Origin: Conexibacter arvalis
GTDB lineage: Bacteria; Actinomycetota; Thermoleophilia; Solirubrobacterales; Solirubrobacteraceae
NCBI RefSeq assembly: GCF_014199525.1
Contig: NZ_JACHNU010000002.1
Coordinates: forward strand, 168,147-232,146
DNA length: 64,000 bases
Direction of reading: 5' to 3'
Part shown: positions 63,916-64,000 of the stretch, in pieces
How the letters are laid out: each line of letters begins with the position of its first letter
Position numbering within the stretch: the first letter of the stretch is position 1
The notes under the pieces: generated by a model
Databases searched by the model: none
Told to the model about the DNA's origin: nothing
What the model saw: only the letters and a program-made list of their open reading frames with translations
Made by a program: the position numbers and the translations under genes

Positions 63916-64000
63916 GCGCCCGGCGCCCATGCCGCCCGCGTCCGGCCCCCTCCCCCTGCTTCACGGTCCTTTGTCATCCGGTGCACGCTGAGCCGGCATT

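Overview
The window comes from a very GC-rich (roughly 73 percent by eye) high-GC Gram-positive bacterium. F420-type luciferase-like oxidoreductases, a PdtaS/PdtaR-like histidine kinase/ANTAR pair, a SigB/SigF-family sigma factor, a cydABDC cluster and many leaderless genes all point to Actinomycetota. The overall style suggests Thermoleophilia/Solirubrobacterales (Conexibacter-like); that placement is inference. The window looks chromosomal. I see no rRNA, tRNA, CRISPR array, insertion sequence, integrase or phage gene.

Layout. 1-6.5 kb: end of a sugar-nucleotide epimerase-like gene, a LacI-type regulator, a nitrilase-family amidase, two F420-type oxidoreductases, a broken flavodoxin-like start, a zinc alcohol dehydrogenase and an isochorismatase-like hydrolase. 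6.5-9.8 kb: a stress-type island with a SigB/SigF-family sigma factor, a CBS protein, small proteins and a truncated hemoglobin. 9.8-15.1 kb: gdhA and greA, which share an upstream box, and one histidine kinase flanked by two paralogous NarL-type regulators. 15-18.6 kb: two uncharacterised proteins, one with a collagen-like Gly-X-Y tract that is divergent from a small winged-helix gene across an AT-rich palindrome. 19-25.6 kb: HDOD-GGDEF and EAL-HDOD signalling proteins, a hydrolase, typA and an exported protein. 25.6-36.2 kb: a flavin reductase, a polar amino acid ABC transporter, an exported protein, a PadR regulator, a deaminase, a flippase-like membrane protein and a quinone-oxidoreductase-like gene behind a MerR-type promoter. 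36.4-43.4 kb: cydA-cydB-cydD-cydC (cytochrome bd oxidase and its ABC assembly factor), loaded with in-frame low-complexity repeats. 43.5-46.1 kb: a PdtaS/PdtaR-like pair divergent from cyd, then a MOSC protein. 46.2-53.2 kb: a three-gene translationally coupled operon with the order and sizes of a kleisin-KITE-SMC (MukFEB/JetABC-like) complex but with no nuclease gene beside it. 53.3-64 kb: an S4 protein, a ZTP riboswitch in front of serC, a hipBA toxin-antitoxin locus with three operators, small stress-type proteins, a small membrane-protein operon, a phytoene-desaturase-like oxidoreductase, a HAD phosphatase and a universal-stress-like protein.

The most unusual things are as follows. (1) The SMC-like operon. 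(2) A class of nine imperfect palindromes, each exactly 49 nt long, sitting at gene borders (and once inside cydD) and bracketing the SMC operon on both sides. (3) A tandem array of six copies of the cydC start module. (4) The collagen-like/winged-helix pair. (5) A recurrent SigF-type promoter geometry a few bases ahead of start codons, plus widespread leaderless starts. Coordinates and motifs were read by eye; family names rest on recognised motifs and not on database searches.
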